Source: Pseudomonas songnenensis (GTDB lineage Bacteria; Pseudomonadota; Gammaproteobacteria; Pseudomonadales; Pseudomonadaceae). Taken from it: 64,000 nucleotides of DNA. Both the position numbers and the translations under genes were made by a program. The first letter of the stretch is position 1. Each line of letters begins with the position of its first letter. This document shows, in pieces, positions 50,297 through 64,000 of the stretch. The notes under the pieces were generated by a model. That model was not told where the DNA came from, made no database searches, and saw only the letters and a program-made list of their open reading frames with translations. The DNA lies in contig NZ_RFFN01000003.1 in the NCBI RefSeq assembly GCF_003696315.1, positions 715,548 through 779,547 on the forward strand. The letters are read 5' to 3'.

Positions 50297-52602
50297 GGCG
50301 CGGCCCTCCGGCGGGGCATAATCCGCAGCAGCCCCCACACGCTCATTGCGGCGAAGGCCACCACGATCACCTCACCCAGCGTGTCGATGGCGCGGTAGTC
50401 CACCAGCACCACATTCACCACGTTGCGACCATGGGCCTCGAGGTAGCTGGTTGCGGCGTAGAAGTCGGAGATCCGTCCATCCAGTGGCAGTGCCACCGTG
50501 GCAGCCAGCGCGACGAAGACCACCAGCGCGAAGCCGGCCGAGATCAGGATGTCCAGGCGCTTTTCCCGCGGCTCGCGGGTCGATGCGGCGCGCTCAGGCA
50601 CCCGCAGCAGCAGCGCGACCAGAATCAGCACCAGCAGCACTTCGACCGAGAACTGGGTGAGCGCAACGTCCGGCGCGCCATTGAGCAGGAAGATCAGCGC
50701 CGAGCCGAACCCCACCACGCCAACCGCGATCATGGCGCGCAGTAGCGATGGGGTGCGCGTGGCGGCAAAGGCACCCAGGCACATCAGCAGCAGCACGATG
50801 ACCGAGGGCATATCGAAGCGCCCGTCGGTCAGGGCGATTACCGGGCGCGTACCGCTGGCCAGCACGCCATAGCCGATGATCAGCAACACGGCTGCCGCGA
50901 CCGTGGAGGTGTAGCGGTGCTGATCGCCGTTCTGCAGCAACCGGGTGCAGCGTTCGGCCAGGCGCAGGAGGCCGGCGAATGCGGCGTTGAAGCCGAAATC
51001 GCCAAGCACCCGGGCCAGTCCCTTGTTCAGTGACAGCGCGTAGTGGATGCGATGCCAGTAGGCGATCAGCCCGCCGGCGAAGGCGACCACGGTGGCGCTC
51101 AGCGCGAGCATCGGCGTAAAGCCGTGCCAGAGCGAAAAGGACAGGTCCACGGTATGCCCGACCAGCACATCATTGGCCGGCTGGATCAGCCCACGCACGA
51201 GAAAGTCCGGCGCCAGGCCGAACAGGAAGCCCAGCCCTCCCAGTACCAGCGGGCCGAGGTACAGGCCCAGGGTCTCCGGATGCTTGACCTCGCTGCGTGT
51301 CTTGCCGAGGTAATAGGGGCGGATGGCCGCCACCCCGGCGATTGCCGCAAACACCGCATTGACCAGAACCGCCACAGCGACCACCACCCAGCCAGAGGAC
51401 GCGTTGAGCTGGCTCTCGAACAGGTATTCCTTGGTGATGAAGCCCAGTGTCGGCGGCAGTCCGGCCATCGAAATCGCCGCCATGCCGGCCGCCAGGGTGG
51501 TCATCGGCAGGCGTCGGGCCAAGCCGCCGATCTTGCTCAGGCGCCCCTCGCCAACCGCGTGGATGGTGGTTCCGGCGCAGAAGAACAGCGCCGCCTTGTA
51601 CAGCGCATGGGCGATGATGAAGGCAATCAGCGCGGTCACCGAGTAGTCACCGTCCAGCCCGATCAGCATCACCAACACCCCCAATGAGCCCACGGTGGAA
51701 TGCGCCAGGACTTCCTTGAAGCCATCGGTGGAAAGCGCGCGTACCGCGGCCACCAGCATGGTCAGGCTGCCGACGATCACCAGGGTCGCCCCGAACGCCG
51801 GAATACCCTCGAATATGAGATCGAAACGGGCCAGCAGGTACACGCCCAGCTTGACCATGGTTGCCGAGTGCAGAAAGGCCGAGGCCGGTGCCGGCGCTTC
51901 CATGGCCTGCGGCAGCCAGAAATGAAACGGCAGCTGCGCCGACTTGGTGAAGGCGCCGAGCATGATCAGGATCATCGCCGGTACGGCCAGGGGACTGGCC
52001 AGCAGCTCAGTCGCACGCTGCGCCACTTCGGAGAGTGAAAAGGTACCCAGCGTCATGCCGATCAAGAGGATGCCACCGAACAGTGCCAGTCCCCCGCCGC
52101 CGGTCACGATCAGCGATTGCAGCGCCGCTTTGCGTGCTTGCGCGCGGTGGGAGTTGAAGCCGATCAGCATGAACGACAGCAGGCTGGTCGCTTCCCAGAA
52201 CACGAACATGACGATGAGGTTGTCGGACAGCACCGTCCCCAGCATGGCGGTCATGAACAGCAGGATCAGGGTGAGGAAACGCGCGGCCTCCTCCTTCGGC
52301 GAATGCGCGAAGTAGGCGCCCGCGTAGATCGTCACCAGGGTGCCGATGCCGGTGATCAGGAGCACGAACAGCAGGGCGAAGCCGTCCAGCCTCAGGGTCA
52401 GCGAGATGCCCAGCGCCGGCACCCACTCGAGGGTTTCGGTGATGGCACCGACCTCGGGCAGGCTGGCGCCTTTCGCCAGAAAGAACAGGAACAGCCCGGC
52501 CGGCAACAGCGCAGCGACCCATCCGCCATGGGGAAAGGTACGGCTGACGACGAACCTGGCGAGGATTGCCCCCAGGAATGAAACGAGTAAAGCAGCAAGC
52601 AC
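50293..52602 (-). CDS. mnhA: Mrp-type cation/proton antiporter subunit A
   Basis: This protein of about 769 aa is the largest subunit, NuoL-like, with about 20 membrane helices: the antiporter core ([20 protein letters not shown]) and a C-terminal region resembling NuoJ/MnhB-like domains ([20 protein letters not shown]). The complex exports Na+ or K+ for H+ and supports salt and alkali tolerance. The GTG at 52602 was chosen because AGAGGATGG lies eight bases upstream. It is the first gene of a seven-gene operon set between mnmG and mnmE. Confidence 0.92.
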   Translation of the reverse strand: MLAALLVSFLGAILARFVVSRTFPHGGWVAALLPAGLFLFFLAKGASLPEVGAITETLEWVPALGISLTLRLDGFALLFVLLITGIGTLVTIYAGAYFAHSPKEEAARFLTLILLFMTAMLGTVLSDNLIVMFVFWEATSLLSFMLIGFNSHRAQARKAALQSLIVTGGGGLALFGGILLIGMTLGTFSLSEVAQRATELLASPLAVPAMILIMLGAFTKSAQLPFHFWLPQAMEAPAPASAFLHSATMVKLGVYLLARFDLIFEGIPAFGATLVIVGSLTMLVAAVRALSTDGFKEVLAHSTVGSLGVLVMLIGLDGDYSVTALIAFIIAHALYKAALFFCAGTTIHAVGEGRLSKIGGLARRLPMTTLAAGMAAISMAGLPPTLGFITKEYLFESQLNASSGWVVVAVAVLVNAVFAAIAGVAAIRPYYLGKTRSEVKHPETLGLYLGPLVLGGLGFLFGLAPDFLVRGLIQPANDVLVGHTVDLSFSLWHGFTPMLALSATVVAFAGGLIAYWHRIHYALSLNKGLARVLGDFGFNAAFAGLLRLAERCTRLLQNGDQHRYTSTVAAAVLLIIGYGVLASGTRPVIALTDGRFDMPSVIVLLLMCLGAFAATRTPSLLRAMIAVGVVGFGSALIFLLNGAPDVALTQFSVEVLLVLILVALLLRVPERAASTREPREKRLDILISAGFALVVFVALAATVALPLDGRISDFYAATSYLEAHGRNVVNVVLVDYRAIDTLGEVIVVAFAAMSVWGLLRIMPRRRAAP

Positions 52603-52877
52603 GGCGCCATCCTCTTGTCGGGGATTGCTGGAAACGGCTGCGTGTTTTGATAACAAAGGTAGTTCAAAGGATGCGTCGACGGCTGTTACCAGCTATGTCA
52701 GGCGCAGCGGCACGCGGGGTACGAAAGACCGCGAGAAAAGGATGGCGGGCGGGGCCCTGACGGGTCGCCAGCTCAGTGTTAACGGCGCCTGCAGTGGGGC
52801 AGGCGCAGACCGCCACCTTGCCGGACGGCACACCGAAACGCCGCCCGGACGGGGTCGTCCGGACGCTTTTTCAATTG

Positions 52878-54245
52878 TTACTTGCCTATGCAGAAGCTCG
52901 AGAAGATGCGCCCGAGCAGGTCATCGGAGCTGAACGCGCCAGTGATCTCACCCAGTGCCTGCTGCGCCAGACGCAGGTCTTCGGCCAGCAGCTCACCGGC
53001 GCCGGCAAGCGTCAGCTGGTCGTAGCCGTGCCGCAGATGCTCGTCGGCCAGGCGCAGTGCATCGAGGTGCCGGCGCCGCGCGCTGAAACTGCTTTCGGCG
53101 GTCTGCTCGTACCCCATGCACTGCTTCAGGTGTTCACGCAGCAGTTCGATGCCTTCGCCTGAACGCGCACACAGGCTTAGCGTCACGTGGCCATCGACGC
53201 TGACGCTCAGAGCAATCGCCTCTCCGCTGAGGTCGGCCTTGTTGCGGATCAGCGTTACCCTGCCAGGCTCCGGGCTGAAGTCCAGAAACTCGGGCCACAG
53301 TGCGAGCGGATCCTGCGCCTCGGGTGCACTGGCGTCGACCATCAGCAGAATGCGGTCGGCCTCCCCGATTGCGCTGAGGGCGCGTTGCACGCCGATGCGC
53401 TCGACCTGATCCTCGGTATCACGCAGGCCGGCTGTATCGAGCACGTGCAGGGGCATGCCATCGATGAGGATATGTTCACGCAATACGTCACGGGTGGTTC
53501 CGGCGATATCGGTGACGATGGCTGCCTCACGGCCAGCCAGCGCGTTGAGCAGGCTGGACTTGCCGGCATTGGGCCGACCGGCGATGACCACGGTCATCCC
53601 ATCACGCAGCAAGGCGCCCTGCCCGGCCTCACGCAGCACTGTGGATAACTCTTCGCGCACGCCGTTGAGCTGTTCGAGCACGTGACCATCGGCGAGAAAA
53701 TCGATTTCCTCTTCGGGAAAATCGATCGCGGCTTCAACGTAGATGCGCAGCTGGATCAGCTTTTCGGTCAGCTGATGTACCCGCCGCGAGAATTCGCCCT
53801 GCAGCGAGCGCACTGCATTGCGCGCCGCCTGCGCGGAGCTGGCTTCGATGAGATCGGCAATGGCTTCGGCCTGCGCGAGATCGAGCTTGTCGTTGAGGAA
53901 CGCACGCTCGCTGAACTCACCGGGCCGCGCCAGTCGCACGCCGAGTTCGATACAGCGCTGCAGCAGCATGTCCAGCACAACCGGACCGCCATGGCCCTGC
54001 AGTTCAAGAACGTCTTCGCCGGTGAACGAATGCGGTCCTGGAAAGAACAGCAGCAGCCCCTCATCGATCACTTCGCCATCGTCCGCGTGAAACGCGCCGT
54101 AGTGCGCATGCCGTGGTGTTGGCTCGCGGCCGGTCAGGATGATCGCGATCGCTCTGGCACGCTGCCCCGATACGCGGACGATGCCGACGCCTCCGCGGCC
54201 AGGGGCTGTAGCGACGGCGGCGATGGTGTCGCGAACTGGATTCAT
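52878..54245 (-). CDS. mnmE: tRNA modification GTPase MnmE
   Basis: This 455-aa GTPase, partner of MnmG, has the N-terminal tetrahydrofolate-binding domain ([20 protein letters not shown]), the G1 motif [10 protein letters not shown]3 DTAGLRD and the C-terminal catalytic CIGK. The antiporter operon now separates it from mnmG. No clear terminator follows. Confidence 0.97.
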   Translation of the reverse strand: MNPVRDTIAAVATAPGRGGVGIVRVSGQRARAIAIILTGREPTPRHAHYGAFHADDGEVIDEGLLLFFPGPHSFTGEDVLELQGHGGPVVLDMLLQRCIELGVRLARPGEFSERAFLNDKLDLAQAEAIADLIEASSAQAARNAVRSLQGEFSRRVHQLTEKLIQLRIYVEAAIDFPEEEIDFLADGHVLEQLNGVREELSTVLREAGQGALLRDGMTVVIAGRPNAGKSSLLNALAGREAAIVTDIAGTTRDVLREHILIDGMPLHVLDTAGLRDTEDQVERIGVQRALSAIGEADRILLMVDASAPEAQDPLALWPEFLDFSPEPGRVTLIRNKADLSGEAIALSVSVDGHVTLSLCARSGEGIELLREHLKQCMGYEQTAESSFSARRRHLDALRLADEHLRHGYDQLTLAGAGELLAEDLRLAQQALGEITGAFSSDDLLGRIFSSFCIGK

Positions 54246-54271
54246 GAGGCCTCCTTTCTGGATGGCAGATA

Positions 54272-54301
54272 GCAGAACGCCCCAATCAAGGGGCGTTCTG
54301 C
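54272..54301. terminator. Hairpin between yidC and mnmE
   Basis: GCAGAACGCCCC (54272-54283) and GGGGCGTTCTGC (54290-54301) form a perfect 12-bp stem with a six-base loop. There is no T-run on the minus strand, so it may be a processing or partial attenuation structure rather than a full terminator. Confidence 0.5.
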
Positions 54302-54318
54302 ATGTGGCTGTTGAGACG

Positions 54319-55989
54319 TCAGGCTGTCTTCGCCGCCGCCTCGATCTGCCGGGTAATGTACCACTGCTGGGCGATGGACAGGACGTTGTTGACGACCCAG
54401 TACAGCACCAGACCAGCTGGGAACCAGAGGAAGAAGAAGGTGAAGATGATCGGCAACAGCTTCATCACCCGCGCCTGCATCGGATCCGGCGGCGTCGGGT
54501 TAAGCTGCTGCTGAATGAACATGGTCACGCCCATGATGATCGGCAGGATGAAGAATGGATCCTTGATCGACAGGTCGGTGATCCAGAACATCCAGGGCGC
54601 CTGGCGCATCTCGACGCTTTCCAGCAACACCCAGTACAGCGCCAGGAACACCGGCATCTGCACCAGAATCGGCAGGCAGCCGCCCAGCGGATTGATCTTC
54701 TCCTTCTTGTACAGCTCCATCATCGCCTGGGACATCTTCTGGCGATCGTCACCGAACTGCTCCTTCAGAGCCTGCATTTTCGGCGAAACGGCGCGCATGC
54801 GCGCCATCGACCGATAGCTGGCGGCAGAAAGCGGGAAGAAGGCGAGTTTGATGATGATCGTCAGGACGATGATCGACCAGCCCCAGTTGCCCAGAAGCGC
54901 GTGGATATTTTCCAGCAGCCAGAAGATCGGCTGGGCGATGAACCAGAGGATGCCGTAGTCGACGGTCAGACGCAGACCAGGCGACAGCTCTTCCAGTTTG
55001 TCCTGGCTCTTCGGACCGGCATACAGAGTGGCGCCGGTTTCACCCTGGGCGCCAGCCGGCACGGTGACCGCCGGGCCGGTGAACCCGATGATGTAGTTGC
55101 CCTGGCTGTCCTTGCGTGTCTGCACCTGGTTGGTGTCGCCCGCCTGAGGAATCCAGGCGGTGACGAAGTAGTGCTGCAGCCAGGCAATCCAGCCACCCTG
55201 CACGGTTTCCCGCAGGTTCTTGTCGTCCATGTCGCCCATGGAGACCTTGCGATAGGGCTCATCCTTAGTCCACAGCGCGGCACCCAGGTAGGTGGCGGTA
55301 CCGGTGGCGGTGCTCGAGGACGGGTCGCCGCTCTTGTCGCGCTTGAGCTGGCCGAACAGATAACCGGTCCAGGGCTGTTCGCTCTGGTTGTCGATCAGGT
55401 AGTTCACTTTCAGCGCGTAGTTGCCGCGCTCGAGCGTGAAACGCTTGATGTAGTTGACGCCATCAGCGCTGTAGTTCAGATCGACGACCAGCTGGTCCTG
55501 ACCCTCGGCCAGTTGGTACTCGGTCTCCTCGCTGCTGTACTGGGGACGGCCACTGGCCTTGTCCGGACCATCGCCGATCAGGCCGCTCTGTGCCTCGTAG
55601 GTACGCTCGCCGCTGCGTTCGAACAGCTGGAACGGCACATCCGGACGATCCTGACGACGCGGGAACTGCGGCAGGTGCAACTCGACGATGTCGCCGCCGC
55701 GCGGATCGATGGCCACATCCAGCACATCGGTACGCACGCGGATCAGCTGGCTGCTCGGAGCGGTAGCCGGCAGGGCGCTGGCCTGTTGCTGGCCACCGAC
55801 TGCTGGCACGTCGTCGGCGTTACCCTCGCTGGTAGCGCTGGGACTATCCGGAAGGGTCGGAACGCCAGCCTGGGTTTGCGCGGTTTCGGCAGGCAGGGCT
55901 GCCTGACCGTAATCCTGATTCCATTGAAGAACCATCAGGTAGGCAACGACTGCTAGTGCTACGAGCAGTATCGAGCGTTTGATATCCAT
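54319..55989 (-). CDS. yidC: Membrane protein insertase YidC
   Basis: This 556-aa insertase has an N-terminal span ([18 protein letters not shown]), a large periplasmic domain (about 45-330) and the conserved five-helix core ([40 protein letters not shown]). It inserts and folds inner-membrane proteins, including ATP synthase subunits. It lies two bases after yidD. Confidence 0.97.
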   Translation of the reverse strand: MDIKRSILLVALAVVAYLMVLQWNQDYGQAALPAETAQTQAGVPTLPDSPSATSEGNADDVPAVGGQQQASALPATAPSSQLIRVRTDVLDVAIDPRGGDIVELHLPQFPRRQDRPDVPFQLFERSGERTYEAQSGLIGDGPDKASGRPQYSSEETEYQLAEGQDQLVVDLNYSADGVNYIKRFTLERGNYALKVNYLIDNQSEQPWTGYLFGQLKRDKSGDPSSSTATGTATYLGAALWTKDEPYRKVSMGDMDDKNLRETVQGGWIAWLQHYFVTAWIPQAGDTNQVQTRKDSQGNYIIGFTGPAVTVPAGAQGETGATLYAGPKSQDKLEELSPGLRLTVDYGILWFIAQPIFWLLENIHALLGNWGWSIIVLTIIIKLAFFPLSAASYRSMARMRAVSPKMQALKEQFGDDRQKMSQAMMELYKKEKINPLGGCLPILVQMPVFLALYWVLLESVEMRQAPWMFWITDLSIKDPFFILPIIMGVTMFIQQQLNPTPPDPMQARVMKLLPIIFTFFFLWFPAGLVLYWVVNNVLSIAQQWYITRQIEAAAKTA

Positions 55990-55991
55990 GG

Positions 55992-56237
55992 TTACTCGGC
56001 CATCGGAGATGAATTGGAAGTGTTATGGGTAGGCACGGGATCGTAGCCACCGGGATTCCACGGGTGGCAGCGCCCCAACCTGCGCAGACTCAGCCAGCCA
56101 CCACGCAGCAGACCATGATTTTCGATGGCCTCGAGTGCATAGCAGGAGCAGCTTGGATAGAAACGGCAGTGACTGGCCATCATGGGGCTGATGGCGTACT
56201 GGTAGACCTTGATCGAAGCGATGGCCAATTTACGCAT
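55992..56237 (-). CDS. yidD: Membrane protein insertion efficiency factor YidD
   Basis: This 81-aa protein has the family motif [20 protein letters not shown] and [15 protein letters not shown]. The ATG at 56237 ([20 protein letters not shown]) fits the family; the frame remains open upstream within rnpA. It overlaps rnpA by 8 bp. Confidence 0.94.
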   Translation of the reverse strand: MRKLAIASIKVYQYAISPMMASHCRFYPSCSCYALEAIENHGLLRGGWLSLRRLGRCHPWNPGGYDPVPTHNTSNSSPMAE

Positions 56238-56625
56238 GGGTGCTGTTGGCGGCTCCAGGTTCGACGGCGGTCTTGGATGGGCTGCGTGACAGTCGCTTCC
56301 AGAGCTTGGCGAATTGCTTCGCCAGTTCGGGATTGTCCAGATCACCCAATCCCTTGCGGGCGACGATCACGATGTCCCAGCCCGCCAGTTCCAGTTGATG
56401 ATGGCGAAAGGTCTCACGTATCTGCCGCTTGATGCGGTTACGTTCAACCGAAAGCTTGACGCTTTTCTTGCCGATCACCAGCCCGAGGCGGGGATGCTGC
56501 AGATCGTTCTCTCGTGCCAGCAGCAGGACGTTCCTGCCCGGCACCTTACCGGAAGGGGAGTCGAAGACTGCCTTGAATTGGCGGGGAGTAAGCAGTCGCT
56601 TTTCCCGGCCGAAGCCCCGACTCAC
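56230..56625 (-). CDS. rnpA: Ribonuclease P protein component
   Basis: This 131-aa basic protein binds the RNase P RNA for tRNA 5' processing. The signature is the RNR box in [13 protein letters not shown], with [18 protein letters not shown] at the N-terminus. It starts with GTG at 56625 and lies 14 bp after rpmH. The C-terminal tail is longer than the E. coli one and overlaps yidD. Confidence 0.95.
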   Translation of the reverse strand: MSRGFGREKRLLTPRQFKAVFDSPSGKVPGRNVLLLARENDLQHPRLGLVIGKKSVKLSVERNRIKRQIRETFRHHQLELAGWDIVIVARKGLGDLDNPELAKQFAKLWKRLSRSPSKTAVEPGAANSTHA

Positions 56626-56639
56626 TACCTGTTCCGATG

Positions 56640-56774
56640 TCAGACGGTCAGACGCTTACGGCCTTTGGCGCGACGACGCGACAGAACTTGACGACCGTTC
56701 TTGGTGGCCATGCGGGCACGGAAGCCATGGGTACGAGCGCGCTTGATGGTGCTGGGTTGGAAAGTGCGTTTCAT
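56640..56774 (-). CDS. rpmH: Ribosomal protein L34
   Basis: The 44 codons give [20 protein letters not shown] and end AKGRKRLTV, an unmistakable L34. It is a short, very basic protein of the large ribosomal subunit and the first gene of the rpmH-rnpA-yidD-yidC-mnmE run, divergent from dnaA across oriC. Confidence 0.97.
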
Positions 56775-56819
56775 GGTGCGTTTACCTGGTGATCCATTGC
56801 GGGCCGGAATGGCCCCCTT

Positions 56820-57287
56820 TTAAGAGACCGGCGATTGTAGAGAAGCCATCCGGCCAGGTCAATTTCCAACCAGTCCCATCTGGCTGAAAAAAATAAAAGG
56901 AAAAGAATTATAAGCTCTTAAGATGTAATGCTTATGTATGTAGCCGCCGTTTTCTGTGGATAGCAGGCTCTAGCGCAACGCCGCCGGGGGCTGCAAGAAA
57001 ATTGAACCAGGTGGGTAAGCGGTGCCTATTGCGTGCAGAGCATCTGCGTAACCTGGGGATGAAACAGGTAGATATCCACAGGGGAAGCGATCAAGGGCTT
57101 TTCAACAGCCTTAAACACCGCCCTCATGATGGGTTATCAACAGGTCTCCTGCGCGGAACGGTTGTTTCCACAGAACACTGCTCCACTCTGCGTTCAGGTG
57201 GTGAAGGGCCGAGTAGTTGTGGATAACCGAAGGTCGCGCGGCTACAATGGCCGCCGTCTTACCTCGACAGAGTCGATAGGAGTTTCC
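56820..57287. other. oriC, replication origin between rpmH and dnaA
   Basis: This 513-bp gap has no gene. Near rpmH lies an AT-rich stretch (about 56884-56940) suited to unwinding. DnaA boxes or variants follow: TGTGGATAG (56955-56963), ATATCCACA (57072-57080), TTATCAACA (57134-57142), GTTTCCACA (57164-57172) and the perfect TGTGGATAA (57218-57226). Position between rpmH and dnaA is where pseudomonad oriC has been mapped. The box next to dnaA may also give DnaA autoregulation. Confidence 0.88.
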
Positions 57288-58736
57288 GTGTCGGTGGAAC
57301 TTTGGCAGCAGTGTGTTGAGCTTTTGCGCGATGAACTGCCTGCTCAGCAATTCAACACATGGATTCGTCCTCTTCAGGTCGAAGGCGACGGTGAGGAGCT
57401 GCGGGTCTACGCGCCCAACCGTTTCGTACTTGACTGGGTCAACGAGAAGTACCTTTCACGCCTTCTGGAGCTGCTCTCCGAGCGATCCAGTGGCCTGCCG
57501 CCCGCGCTTTCCCTGTTGATAGGTAGTAAACGCACCTCGGCGGCGGCATTACCCTCCGCGGCTGCCGCACGCGCTCAGCCTCAGCCGCCGGTTGTCAGCA
57601 CCCCGGCGCCGGCAGCGCCGTCTCCAGCGCGCTTCGAGCCATTATCGGCGGATACCAGCGAACCCGAGCAGCCCCGGGTGGAGCGCAACGTACAGGTGGA
57701 AGGAGGCCTCAAGCACACCAGCTACCTGAACCGTACGTTCACCTTCGAGAATTTCGTCGAGGGTAAATCCAACCAGCTGGCTCGTGCGGCTGCCTGGCAG
57801 GTCGCTGACAACCCCAAGCACGGCTACAACCCGCTGTTTCTCTATGGTGGCGTCGGCCTGGGCAAGACCCACCTGATGCATGCGGTGGGCAATCACCTGC
57901 TGAAGAAGAATCCGAATGCGAAGGTGGTGTACCTGCATTCCGAGCGTTTTGTAGCGGACATGGTCAAGGCGCTGCAGCTCAATGCCATCAACGAGTTCAA
58001 GCGTTTCTACCGCTCCGTGGACGCGCTGCTGATCGACGACATCCAGTTCTTCGCCAAGAAGGAGCGCTCGCAGGAAGAGTTCTTCCATACCTTCAACGCC
58101 CTGCTCGAGGGCGGCCAGCAGGTCATCCTCACCAGTGATCGTTACCCGAAAGAGATCGATGGTCTCGAGGAACGTCTGAAATCGCGTTTTGGCTGGGGTT
58201 TGACCGTGGCGGTCGAGCCGCCTGAGCTGGAGACCCGTGTTGCCATTCTGATGAAGAAGGCCGACCAGGCGAAGGTCGATCTGCCCCACGATGCAGCTTT
58301 CTTCATCGCTCAGCGCATTCGCTCGAACGTCCGGGAATTGGAAGGTGCACTGAAACGCGTGATCGCCCATGCCCACTTCATGGGACGCGATATCACCATC
58401 GAATTGATTCGTGAATCGCTGAAGGACTTGCTGGCGTTGCAGGATAAACTGGTCAGCGTCGACAATATCCAGCGCACTGTGGCCGAGTATTACAAGATCA
58501 AGATTTCCGATCTGCTGTCGAAACGGCGTTCCCGTTCGGTAGCGCGTCCGCGTCAGGTAGCCATGGCGCTGTCGAAAGAGCTGACCAATCACAGCTTGCC
58601 GGAAATTGGCGATGCGTTCGGTGGGCGCGATCACACCACGGTTTTGCATGCCTGCCGTAAGATCGCCGAACTGCGGGAAACTGACGCGGATATCCGCGAA
58701 GATTACAAGAATTTGCTGCGAACTTTGACAACCTGA
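57288..58736 (+). CDS. dnaA: Chromosomal replication initiator DnaA
   Basis: This 482-aa AAA+ initiator starts with GTG at 57288 ([20 protein letters not shown] follows), about six bases after AGGAG; the frame is open upstream into oriC but that part is not coding. Domain III has [10 protein letters not shown] and [12 protein letters not shown], and domain IV ends in the DnaA signature [17 protein letters not shown] Pro/Ala-rich linker (about 90-150) is domain II. Confidence 0.98.
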   Translation: MSVELWQQCVELLRDELPAQQFNTWIRPLQVEGDGEELRVYAPNRFVLDWVNEKYLSRLLELLSERSSGLPPALSLLIGSKRTSAAALPSAAAARAQPQPPVVSTPAPAAPSPARFEPLSADTSEPEQPRVERNVQVEGGLKHTSYLNRTFTFENFVEGKSNQLARAAAWQVADNPKHGYNPLFLYGGVGLGKTHLMHAVGNHLLKKNPNAKVVYLHSERFVADMVKALQLNAINEFKRFYRSVDALLIDDIQFFAKKERSQEEFFHTFNALLEGGQQVILTSDRYPKEIDGLEERLKSRFGWGLTVAVEPPELETRVAILMKKADQAKVDLPHDAAFFIAQRIRSNVRELEGALKRVIAHAHFMGRDITIELIRESLKDLLALQDKLVSVDNIQRTVAEYYKIKISDLLSKRRSRSVARPRQVAMALSKELTNHSLPEIGDAFGGRDHTTVLHACRKIAELRETDADIREDYKNLLRTLTT

Positions 58737-58769
58737 GTGCGACCTAATCTATAGGCAAGGGACCAGACC

Positions 58770-59873
58770 ATGCATTTCTCCATTCAGCGCGAAGCCCTGT
58801 TGAAACCCCTGCAGCTGGTTGCTGGCGTCGTCGAGCGCCGTCAGACCTTGCCGGTGCTGTCCAACGTTCTCCTTGTTGTACAAGGTCAGCAGCTCTCGCT
58901 GACCGGTACCGACCTGGAAGTCGAGTTGGTGGGCCGTGTTGCACTCGAGGATGCCGCGGAGCCGGGTGAAATCACCGTGCCTGCGCGCAAGCTCATGGAT
59001 ATCTGCAAGAGCTTGCCGAGCGACGCCCTGATCAGTGTCCGCCTGGATGATCAGAAGATCGTCATCAAATCCGGCCGCAGCCGATTCACGCTGTCCACCC
59101 TTCCGGCCAACGATTTCCCGACTGTGGAAGAAGGGCCGGGTTCACTTTCCTTCAGCGTCGAGCAGGGCAAGTTGCGCAAGCTGATCGAGCGCAGCAGTTT
59201 CGCCATGGCGCAGCAGGACGTTCGCTACTACCTCAACGGTATGCTAATCGAGGTGTCCAACGGCATGTTGCGTGCCGTGGCAACCGACGGCCATCGCCTG
59301 GCCATGTGCTCGATGCAGGCTGGCATCGAGCAGCCCGATCGTCACCAGGTGATCGTTCCGCGCAAGGGCATTCTGGAACTGGCGCGACTGCTCAACGACC
59401 AGGACGCCGAGGTCAGCATTGTGCTGGGTCAGCATCACATTCGTGCCACCACCGGCGAGTTCACCTTCACCTCCAAGCTGGTGGACGGCAAGTTCCCCGA
59501 CTACGAGCGCGTGTTGCCGCGGGGCGGTGACAAGCTGGTAGTCGGCGACCGCCAATTGTTGCGCGAGGCGTTCAGCCGCACGGCGATTCTCTCCAACGAG
59601 AAGTACCGTGGTATTCGTTTGCAGCTGGAAAGCGGCTTGCTGAAGATCCAGGCGAACAACCCTGAGCAGGAGGAAGCCGAGGAAGAAGTTGCAGTCGACT
59701 ATAACGGTGGCTCGCTGGAGATCGGCTTCAACGTCAGCTACCTGCTCGATGTGCTTGGTGTGATGACCACCGAGCAGGTTCGCCTGATTCTCTCCGATGC
59801 GAACAGCAGTGCGCTGGTCCAGGAATTCGACAATGACGACTCCGCGTACGTCGTGATGCCGATGCGCCTGTAA
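58770..59873 (+). CDS. dnaN: DNA polymerase III beta sliding clamp
   Basis: This 367-aa clamp begins [20 protein letters not shown] and ends with the family tail YVVMPMRL, three repeated domains forming a ring dimer. It lies 33 bp after dnaA and is probably co-transcribed with it. It is also the host factor expected to be bound by TnsE. Confidence 0.98.
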   Translation: MHFSIQREALLKPLQLVAGVVERRQTLPVLSNVLLVVQGQQLSLTGTDLEVELVGRVALEDAAEPGEITVPARKLMDICKSLPSDALISVRLDDQKIVIKSGRSRFTLSTLPANDFPTVEEGPGSLSFSVEQGKLRKLIERSSFAMAQQDVRYYLNGMLIEVSNGMLRAVATDGHRLAMCSMQAGIEQPDRHQVIVPRKGILELARLLNDQDAEVSIVLGQHHIRATTGEFTFTSKLVDGKFPDYERVLPRGGDKLVVGDRQLLREAFSRTAILSNEKYRGIRLQLESGLLKIQANNPEQEEAEEEVAVDYNGGSLEIGFNVSYLLDVLGVMTTEQVRLILSDANSSALVQEFDNDDSAYVVMPMRL

Positions 59874-59886
59874 ACCTGCTGCCTTA

Positions 59887-63410
<3,524 letters not shown>

Positions 63411-63451
63411 CTCCTCTGTTCGCTGTTTCTCAGCGTTCGCCTCACAACGAC

Positions 63452-63479
63452 AACCCCGGCCAATAGGTCGGGGTTTTTG
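63452..63479 (+). terminator. Intrinsic terminator after gyrB
   Basis: AACCCCGGCC (63452-63461) pairs with GGTCGGGGTT (63466-63475) with one G-T pair and a four-base loop, followed by TTTGCTTTTTG. It lies about 40 bases past the gyrB stop. Confidence 0.85.
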
Positions 63480-63622
63480 CTTTTTGAATAGCCTGAATAA
63501 ATCGGAACGAGTGGTTTAATCAATTTAGAAATAGCCCCTTTTCAGCGTAAGGTTGATCCATTCGAGATTCATCAACCTTACCGAGCCCTCGCGGGCAGCC
63601 AATTTCATGAGGACAGTTGCCA

Positions 63623-64000
63623 ATGCTGGACACCAATCTCAAGACCCAGTTGAAAGCCTACCTGGAGAAGGTCAGCCAGCCCTTCGAGATCGTCGCGTCC
63701 CTCGATGACGGCGAGAAATCCCGGGAGCTGCTGAGCCTGCTGCAGGACATCGCCGGCCTCAGCGACAAGATCACCCTCAAGACCGACGGCGACGATGCGC
63801 GCAAGCCGTCGTTCTCGCTCAACCGCATCGGCGGCAACATCAGCCTGCGTTTTGCCGGCATCCCCATGGGCCACGAGTTCACCTCGCTGGTGCTCGCCCT
63901 GCTGCAGGTCGGCGGTCACCCGTCGAAGACCGCACCGGAAGTCATTGAGCAGATCAAGGCACTCGACGGCGACTACCGCTTCGAAACCTACTTCTCGCTG
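63623..64000 (+). CDS. ahpF: Alkyl hydroperoxide reductase subunit F, N-terminal part
   Basis: The gene runs off the window; 126 codons are visible. The N-terminus [20 protein letters not shown] and IASLDD-like [20 protein letters not shown] with [20 protein letters not shown] match the double-thioredoxin-fold N-terminal domain of AhpF, which passes electrons to AhpC. The ATG at 63623 is preceded by GAGGAC about nine bases upstream. The usual upstream partner ahpC is absent; gyrB lies 212 bp before it. Confidence 0.9.
   Translation, partial: MLDTNLKTQLKAYLEKVSQPFEIVASLDDGEKSRELLSLLQDIAGLSDKITLKTDGDDARKPSFSLNRIGGNISLRFAGIPMGHEFTSLVLALLQVGGHPSKTAPEVIEQIKALDGDYRFETYFSL

Noticed and set aside
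63480..63600. OxyR box upstream of ahpF
   Set aside because: Two ATAG-like half sites can be picked out but spacing and complementary halves do not fit the OxyR consensus.

Overview
This window is a GC-rich pseudomonad chromosome segment around the replication origin. It fits the Pseudomonas/Stutzerimonas (P. stutzeri-like) group best. The reasons are the gene order rpmH-oriC-dnaA-dnaN-recF-gyrB, the block atpIBEFHAGDC with parAB, rsmG and mnmG, Pseudomonas-type parS sites (TGTTCCACGTGGAACA), and a bacteriophytochrome/heme oxygenase cluster. Species assignment is an inference from gene content.

Layout. (1) Positions 1-9643: the end of cyoE, a MITE-like hairpin repeat, an SCO copper chaperone, an iron-uptake module (FecI sigma factor, FecR anti-sigma, TonB-dependent transducer, PepSY membrane protein), and several small genes (DUF3617, a Cys-rich secreted protein, a CobW GTPase, DUF3301, SUKH). 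(2) Positions 9872-15635: a light-sensing operon with bacteriophytochrome, response regulator, hybrid kinase and heme oxygenase. (3) Positions 15677-30805: a complete 15,129-bp Tn7-family transposon in the glmS attTn7 site, with TGTGGG ends, a 5-bp ACACT target duplication and all five transposition genes tnsABCDE. (4) Positions 30830-35012: glmS, a DeoR regulator and glmU. (5) Positions 35158-42209: the F1Fo ATP synthase operon. (6) Positions 42343-46572: parB, parA, rsmG, mnmG, then a cluster of DnaA boxes. (7) Positions 46928-52602: a seven-gene Mrp-type cation/proton antiporter operon. (8) Positions 52878-56774: mnmE, yidC, yidD, rnpA, rpmH. (9) oriC, then dnaA, dnaN, recF, gyrB and the start of ahpF.

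The most unusual part is the transposon cargo (16346-22927), a tightly overlapping operon with six genes. They encode a ribbon-helix-helix-like small protein, a D12-class adenine methylase, a large N6-adenine methylase, a 198-aa protein I do not recognise, a McrB-like AAA+ GTPase without the usual N-terminal DNA-binding domain, and a McrC-like PD-(D/E)XK nuclease. I read it as a restriction-modification defence system in which methylation protects the host and a McrBC-type motor-nuclease cuts unmethylated invaders. It resembles LlaJI and BsuMI in plan but uses two adenine methylases, and its DNA-recognition domain may be a separate subunit. No cas genes or CRISPR array are present, so this is not a CRISPR-guided transposon.

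Two regions look origin-like: the rpmH-dnaA intergenic region and the region upstream of mnmG. Three parS sites are visible, two of them inside recF. The window contains no tRNA, rRNA or CRISPR array that I could recognise.
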